Positions 5,574-8,510 of a DNA stretch of 8,510 nt are shown piece by piece. Each line of letters begins with the position of its first letter. Positions within the stretch are counted from its first letter, which is position 1. Below the pieces are notes generated by a model, which saw nothing but the letters and a program-made list of their open reading frames with translations, had not been told where the DNA came from and did no database searches. The DNA lies in assembly GCA_041477005.1 (NCBI GenBank), contig JBGOUJ010000338.1:1-8510 (forward strand). Direction: 5' to 3'. The DNA comes from JBGOUJ01 sp041477005 (GTDB lineage: Bacteria; Acidobacteriota; Terriglobia; Bryobacterales; JACQDG01). A program made the position numbers and the translations under genes.

Positions 5574-6605
5574 ATGGTGATCTCGATGAGACTCGGAGCC
5601 ACAAAGGAACAGATCGACCACGTCTGCCGCCGCATCGAGGACTTCGGCTACAAGGTCCACTCCATTCGCGGCGACGAGCGCGTGGTGATCGCGGCGGTGG
5701 GCGTCGGCGACGTGACCCATTGTCTGGATTCGCTCGAAGCCGCCCCCGGCGTGGAAAGCGCCGTCCGCATTTCGGCGCCCTACAAGTTCGTCAGCCGGGA
5801 ATACAAGAAGGAGAAGAGCCAGATCAAGATCGATGGCGTCGAAGTCGGCGGTGAGGAGTTCATCGTCATCGCCGGTCCGTGCTCGGTGGAGAGCGAGAAG
5901 CAGCTTCTGACTACGGCCGCGACGGTGGCCAAGTCCGGCGCCAAGCTGCTGCGCGGCGGCGCCTTCAAGCCCCGCACGTCGCCCTACGACTTCCAGGGCA
6001 TGGAGCTGGAGGGCCTCAAGCTGCTCCGCCGCGCCCGCGAGGAGACCGGCCTTTCCATCATCACCGAGGTGATGAGCGATAGCGACGTCCCCCTGGTGGC
6101 GGAATACGCCGACGTGCTGCAGATCGGCGCCCGCAACATGCAGAACTACGCCCTGCTCAAATCGCTCGGCAAGGCCGGCCGCCCGGTCATGCTGAAGCGC
6201 GGCCTCAGCTCCACCATCAAGGAGCTGCTGCTAGCCGCCGAGTACGTCACCTCTCACGGCAACCCGGACGTCATCCTCTGCGAGCGCGGCATCCGCACCT
6301 TCGAGACCGCCACGCGCAACACCTTCGACATCGGCGCCGTCCCCGTGCTGGCGGAGCTGACCCATCTGCCCGTCGTGCTCGACCCCGCCCACGCCACCGG
6401 CAAGACCAGCCTGATCCCCGCGCTCGCCCGGGCCTCGGTGGCCGTTGGCGCCGACGGGCTGATGGTGGAGGTTCACCCCTGCCCCGAGGAGGCCTTCAGC
6501 GACGGCGCGCAGTCGCTCAACTTTGATCAGTTCGAGCGGATGATGCGGGACCTGCAGCCTTACCTGAAGCTCTGGCAGGAGCAGCGGCAACTGGTCCTGG
6601 TGTAG
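5574..6605 (+). CDS. aroF: 3-deoxy-7-phosphoheptulonate (DAHP) synthase, type I-beta with N-terminal regulatory domain
   Basis: The enzyme condenses phosphoenolpyruvate with erythrose 4-phosphate to DAHP, the first step of the shikimate pathway to Phe, Tyr and Trp, in the cytoplasm. Its 343 residues match the length of the type I-beta family. Residues 1-75 form a ferredoxin-like domain that in the Thermotoga maritima enzyme mediates feedback inhibition by Tyr and Phe. The barrel follows, with AGPCSVES (100-107), LRGGAFKPRTSPYDFQG (126-142), KRGLSSTIKE (208-217), CERGIRTFE (236-244), DPAHATGK (270-277) and VEVHPCPEEAFSDG (298-311). The expected metal ligands are all present: Cys103, His273, Glu299 and Asp310, one position off the Thermotoga numbering. 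The start MVISMRLGAT aligns with known I-beta N-termini and has a strong ribosome-binding site. The leader upstream carries an attenuator with an aromatic-rich peptide. Such genes are annotated aroF or aroG in different organisms; the symbol is one of convention. Confidence 0.97.
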   Translation: MVISMRLGATKEQIDHVCRRIEDFGYKVHSIRGDERVVIAAVGVGDVTHCLDSLEAAPGVESAVRISAPYKFVSREYKKEKSQIKIDGVEVGGEEFIVIAGPCSVESEKQLLTTAATVAKSGAKLLRGGAFKPRTSPYDFQGMELEGLKLLRRAREETGLSIITEVMSDSDVPLVAEYADVLQIGARNMQNYALLKSLGKAGRPVMLKRGLSSTIKELLLAAEYVTSHGNPDVILCERGIRTFETATRNTFDIGAVPVLAELTHLPVVLDPAHATGKTSLIPALARASVAVGADGLMVEVHPCPEEAFSDGAQSLNFDQFERMMRDLQPYLKLWQEQRQLVLV

Positions 6606-6619
6606 CTGGCCGCCAGGCG

Positions 6620-6625
6620 TATAAT
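6620..6625 (+). promoter_or_regulatory. Consensus -10 box upstream of or overlapping the DUF29 start
   Basis: A perfect TATAAT lies 15 bases after the DAHP synthase stop codon and overlaps the ATG at 6624. The hexamer at the right distance for a -35 box is poor. If it is used, transcription starts near 6632, the ATG at 6624 is not transcribed, and the GTG at 6642, preceded by TAGGA at 6632-6636, would be the start. Confidence 0.45.
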
Positions 6626-7094
6626 GATTGGTAGGACCAACGTGGGCGCAAAATCGGCAATCCGACCTGTCAGCCGTCCTTACGATGAAGACTTCGTCCT
6701 CTGGGCGACCGAAACGGCCCGCCTGTTGCGCGAGGGACGCCTTGATGCGATCGACATCGAGCACCTGGCCGAAGAGGTCGAGGACATGGCCAACAGAGAC
6801 AAGCGCGAGCTACTCAGCCGGCTGACGGTGCTGGTACAGCACCTGCTGAAATGGCAGTGGCAACCCGGGAAAAGATCCAAGAGCTGGCAAACAACACTCG
6901 TCACTCAGCGAACCGAGCTGAAGCGGCTTTTTGAGCAGTCGCCCAGCTTGCGCCGAAGCCTGTCGGAATCGCTGGCGAAGGCCTATCCCGACGCAGCCAG
7001 GCTCGCCGCCATCGAAACGGGCCTCGCCCTCCCTAGCGAATGCCCCTTCTCGCCGATGCAGATCTTGGATGAGAATTTCCTCCCCGAGCCCTGA
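6624..7094 (+). CDS. DUF29 domain-containing protein
   Basis: This 156-residue protein matches the DUF29 family along its length. It has the opening YDEDFVLWATETARLLREGR (about 20-39), the acidic IDIEHLAEEVEDMANRDKRE (43-62), the helix LTVLVQHLLKWQWQPGKRSK (67-86) with SW following, and the end CPFSPMQILDENFLPEP. The family is mostly helical and has no established function; it is common and often multi-copy in cyanobacteria, proteobacteria and acidobacteria. No signal peptide or membrane segment is seen. The start is uncertain. The ATG at 6624 overlaps a consensus -10 box and has a weak ribosome-binding site, while GTG at 6642 has TAGGA five bases before it and would give 150 residues. It begins 18 bases after the DAHP synthase stop, so some read-through from that gene is possible, but a shared role with aromatic synthesis is not implied. 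Confidence 0.9.
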   Translation: MIGRTNVGAKSAIRPVSRPYDEDFVLWATETARLLREGRLDAIDIEHLAEEVEDMANRDKRELLSRLTVLVQHLLKWQWQPGKRSKSWQTTLVTQRTELKRLFEQSPSLRRSLSESLAKAYPDAARLAAIETGLALPSECPFSPMQILDENFLPEP

Positions 7095-7134
7095 CCGCCA
7101 AGAATTACGGTGAAGGGGTGATTCGCAGGCGGCT

Positions 7135-7446
7135 TCAGTTGCCTGGTGAGTTTCCGTTCCCCCGAAAGCGGATGTAACGCTCGATGAGCTCTCGCAACTC
7201 ACGCATCTCCTGCTGTGTCTTGAGATGCTCTGCCTCCATCTTTATGTGCTCTTCCGTGAGCCTCGCCAGGCTGCCGGCAAACGCGGCCTGGTTCAGGGCC
7301 ACAGTCACCATGTGGTCGGCGAACACCTTTTGGTGATTGGCGAGATGCTGCTCTACGCGGCCCAGGTCTTCGACGAGTTGGGCGTGATTGCTCTCCATCG
7401 AGCGCAACCACTGCTCATGCATTTCAAAGCGTTCCTCGGGAGTCAT
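7135..7446 (-). CDS. Small coiled-coil hypothetical protein
   Basis: This 103-residue protein begins MTPEERFEMHEQWLRSMESN and is almost entirely predicted helix rich in Glu, Gln, His, Leu and Arg. Heptad-like spacing of Leu, Met and Ile is clearest at about residues 25-50 and 58-92 (EEHIKMEAEHLKTQQEMREL). The tail is a short Gly/Asn/Pro-rich stretch. There is no signal peptide, no membrane segment and no catalytic motif. Short proteins that open with an EERFE-type motif and continue as a coiled coil are, from memory, common as hypothetical genes in Acidobacteriota; no function is known to me. A perfect -10 box (TATAAT, 7459-7454) ends only seven bases before the ATG, so the mRNA may be leaderless. 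The gene is convergent with the DUF29 gene, 40 bases apart. Confidence 0.75.
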   Translation of the reverse strand: MTPEERFEMHEQWLRSMESNHAQLVEDLGRVEQHLANHQKVFADHMVTVALNQAAFAGSLARLTEEHIKMEAEHLKTQQEMRELRELIERYIRFRGNGNSPGN

Positions 7447-7453
7447 CCGCCTA

Positions 7454-7459
7454 ATTATA
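7454..7459 (-). promoter_or_regulatory. -10 box of the coiled-coil gene
   Basis: A perfect TATAAT reads on the minus strand and is separated from the ATG at 7446 by seven bases (TAGGCGG). The transcription start would fall at or beside the ATG. No good -35 hexamer is seen 15-19 bases upstream, so this rests on the -10 box and its position. Confidence 0.5.
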
Positions 7460-7576
7460 GCCTACTCCGGGCTGACGGGCGCTCGTCCCTCACGCAAATC
7501 GAAAATACAGCGGTTAATGCAGTTCACTCGCGCTGATTCGCGGCTGGAACCAAGTGCGGGCAAAATGCCGATCTCA

Positions 7577-7641
7577 CGCAAAGACGCCAAGTCCGCCAAG
7601 AAAAACCTCTTTGTATCCTTTGCGCTCTTGGCGTCTTTGCG
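7577..7641. repeat. Perfect 15-bp inverted repeat with 35-base spacer
   Basis: The arms CGCAAAGACGCCAAG (7577-7591) and CTTGGCGTCTTTGCG (7627-7641) are exact reverse complements. The element reads into pseudo-coding strings such as SRKDAKSAK on one strand and similar text on the other. From memory, this is another element commonly seen scattered between genes in environmental bacterial genomes. It differs in sequence from the repeat at 3509-3579. It may act as a bidirectional hairpin insulating the divergent genes on either side, but there is no T-tract to call it a terminator. Confidence 0.85.
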
Positions 7642-7786
7642 CGATATCTTCCGATCGGTTCCTGGATTGCAGACCTGATCCTCCCGACGCGGGCCTGCCG
7701 TACTGAGAGCACAGCGAGCCGCCCAGCGTCTCGCGAAATCCGGATCAGTCCGGCATCCGCAGAACTGCGAGAACTGCGTTGCCGGA

Positions 7787-7815
7787 TTGACGAGCTCTCC
7801 TGCTTCTGACATACT
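7787..7815 (+). promoter_or_regulatory. Sigma-70-type promoter of the Tat-signal subunit gene
   Basis: TTGACG (7787-7792, five of six bases of the -35 consensus) and CATACT (7810-7815, four of six of the -10 consensus) are separated by exactly 17 bases. The -10 box ends eight bases before the ATG at 7824, which would place the transcription start at or next to the start codon. No Shine-Dalgarno site precedes that ATG, in keeping with a leaderless mRNA. Confidence 0.62.
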
Positions 7816-7823
7816 GCACGGGC

Positions 7824-8381
7824 ATGAGACGGAGAGCTGTTTTGCAATGGCTCGCCACCGCCTTGGGCGCCTTGCCCGTTCCCGCCTTTCGTCTGTGGGC
7901 GCAGACGACAACTTTTCCAGGAAAGCAGGCCGGCACCCTGCGGGAGTTAGCCGCGGCTGTGCTTCCGCGTTCACTTGGCCGGGAGGGAACTGACCGCGTC
8001 GCTCAAGCATTCGAGGGCTGGGTGCGCGAGTACAGGCCGGGTGCGGACCTGGATCATGGCTACGGATTCACGCGCATCCGGTACAAGCCCGCTTCGCCCG
8101 CCCCGGCGTACCTCGCGCAACTGGACGCGCTACAGGGACCATTGTCGGGCGCCGATGCGGATGCCAAACGCAAAGCGATCGAAACCGCGCTGGACCAAGC
8201 AAAAGTAACCGAACTGCCGGAACTGCCGGACGGAAAGCACGTTACTTCGGATTTGATGAGCTTCTACTTTCACAGTAGTGGCGCCAACGACCTCTGCTAT
8301 CGCGCCGCCATCGAGCGCCACCGCTGCCGGGGGCTCAAGGGCTCGGATAACCCTCCGCCGCCGTTGAAAGGGACGGTGTAA
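7824..8381 (+). CDS. Tat-signal protein, gluconate 2-dehydrogenase subunit 3-like
   Basis: This 185-residue protein starts with a twin-arginine signal: MRRR, then the hydrophobic AVLQWLATALGALPVPAF, with a likely cleavage near LWA|Q at residue 26. The mature part has a helix LRELAAAVLPRSLGREGTD (about 39-57) and an aromatic-rich region (EGWVREYRPG, HGYGFTRIRY, about 65-88). These resemble the small subunit-3 family that partners flavin-dependent membrane dehydrogenases. It is followed, with a one-base overlap (TAATG), by an FAD-dependent oxidoreductase that has no signal of its own. In such pairs the small subunit is thought to carry the folded, FAD-loaded large subunit across the membrane through the Tat pathway. 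The protein would be in the periplasm. The start is supported by the position of the Arg pair and the promoter at 7787-7815. The family assignment is moderate; the Tat signal is clear. Confidence 0.7.
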   Translation: MRRRAVLQWLATALGALPVPAFRLWAQTTTFPGKQAGTLRELAAAVLPRSLGREGTDRVAQAFEGWVREYRPGADLDHGYGFTRIRYKPASPAPAYLAQLDALQGPLSGADADAKRKAIETALDQAKVTELPELPDGKHVTSDLMSFYFHSSGANDLCYRAAIERHRCRGLKGSDNPPPPLKGTV

Positions 8382-8510
8382 TGCCCCGGCACGAGAGTGA
8401 CGTTTGCATTATCGGTGGCGGCATTTCCGCCGCTATGCTCGCGCTAAACCTATCGGAGCTGCGGCCTGGCTCGTCGATCACCGTGGTCGAGGCGGGCAAG
8501 AGTCTTTTCG
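8381..8510 (+). CDS. FAD-dependent oxidoreductase (probably GMC type), cut by window edge
   Basis: The 43 visible residues begin MPRHESDVCIIGGGISAAML and form the first half of an FAD-binding Rossmann fold. The glycine loop is GGGISA at residues 12-17, and the second strand ends in the acidic residue of ITVVEAG (about 33-39), expected to hold the FAD ribose. No signal peptide is present. The ATG overlaps the stop of the preceding gene by one base, and AAGGGA at about 8368-8373 is a fair ribosome-binding site, so the two are translationally coupled. Association with a subunit-3-like Tat protein points to a glucose-methanol-choline type dehydrogenase of a sugar or alcohol. Another FAD-dependent oxidoreductase cannot be excluded, as the catalytic domain lies outside the window. 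Confidence 0.82.
   Translation, partial: MPRHESDVCIIGGGISAAMLALNLSELRPGSSITVVEAGKSLF

Larger units (their letters stand above)
7447..7823. other. Non-coding region with a promoter at each end and an inverted repeat
   Basis: No convincing gene lies here. The open frames that cross it on both strands are driven by the inverted repeat at 7577-7641 and have no family resemblance. The left end holds the -10 box of the minus-strand coiled-coil gene and the right end the promoter of the plus-strand Tat-signal gene. Nothing recognisable was seen at 7470-7570 or 7645-7740. Confidence 0.6.

Noticed and set aside
5375..5854. 159-codon plus-strand frame crossing the leader and the start of the DAHP synthase gene
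   Set aside because: It is out of frame with a well-supported gene and becomes Arg/Gly-rich low-complexity text; it also includes the terminator hairpin.
7095..7134. Terminator between the convergent DUF29 and coiled-coil genes
   Set aside because: Only a four-base ACCG/CGGT pairing with no T-tract is present.
7462..8010. 182-codon minus-strand frame in the non-coding region and over the Tat-signal gene
   Set aside because: Its middle is translated inverted repeat (SRKDAKSAK-like) and the remainder is antisense to the Tat-signal gene.

Overview
The window looks like a piece of chromosome from a GC-rich, free-living bacterium. Acidobacteriota (Solibacter/Bryobacter-like) is my best guess. 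The grounds are the gene mix: a type I-beta DAHP synthase, a DUF29 protein, a short coiled-coil protein, a Tat-exported gluconate-dehydrogenase-subunit-3-like protein paired with an FAD oxidoreductase, and two families of short interspersed inverted repeats seen in many environmental genomes. The phylum is an inference, not a proof. There is no rRNA, tRNA, CRISPR array, transposase or phage gene.

Layout. Positions 1-5366 form a run of minus-strand genes. In transcription order they are hyuA (5366-3546), hyuB (3492-1927), a Fic-family protein (1866-439) and an NTF2/SnoaL-like protein that runs off the left edge (392-1). HyuA and HyuB should form one ATP-dependent hydantoinase/oxoprolinase-type enzyme. 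A perfect 22-bp inverted repeat sits in their junction and supplies the last codons of hyuA. The fic and NTF2-like genes follow with short gaps but have no evident functional link to hyuAB.

The divergent intergenic region 5367-5573 is the most interesting part. Reading rightward it holds a promoter (TATAAT at 5419-5424) and an 18-codon reading frame (5436-5492, MPAYAYFWSFRFTGFPSP) with seven aromatic residues. It also holds mutually exclusive RNA helices and an intrinsic terminator (9-bp stem, GAAA loop, T6) that ends just before the ribosome-binding site of the DAHP synthase gene (5574-6605). This is the full architecture of a ribosome-mediated transcription attenuator, here on the first enzyme of the shikimate pathway. 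Its leader codes for Tyr, Phe and Trp, the end products. The enzyme also carries the N-terminal ferredoxin-like regulatory domain, so flux is probably controlled both by transcription and by allostery.

Downstream are a DUF29 gene (6624-7094, plus), a convergent small coiled-coil protein (7446-7135, minus), and a 377-bp non-coding stretch with a second inverted repeat. The window ends with a two-gene plus-strand unit: a Tat-signal small subunit (7824-8381) overlapping by one base an FAD-dependent oxidoreductase cut by the right edge (8381-8510). Four recognisable -10 boxes lie within about 20 bases of a start codon, which suggests that leaderless or near-leaderless transcripts are common here.
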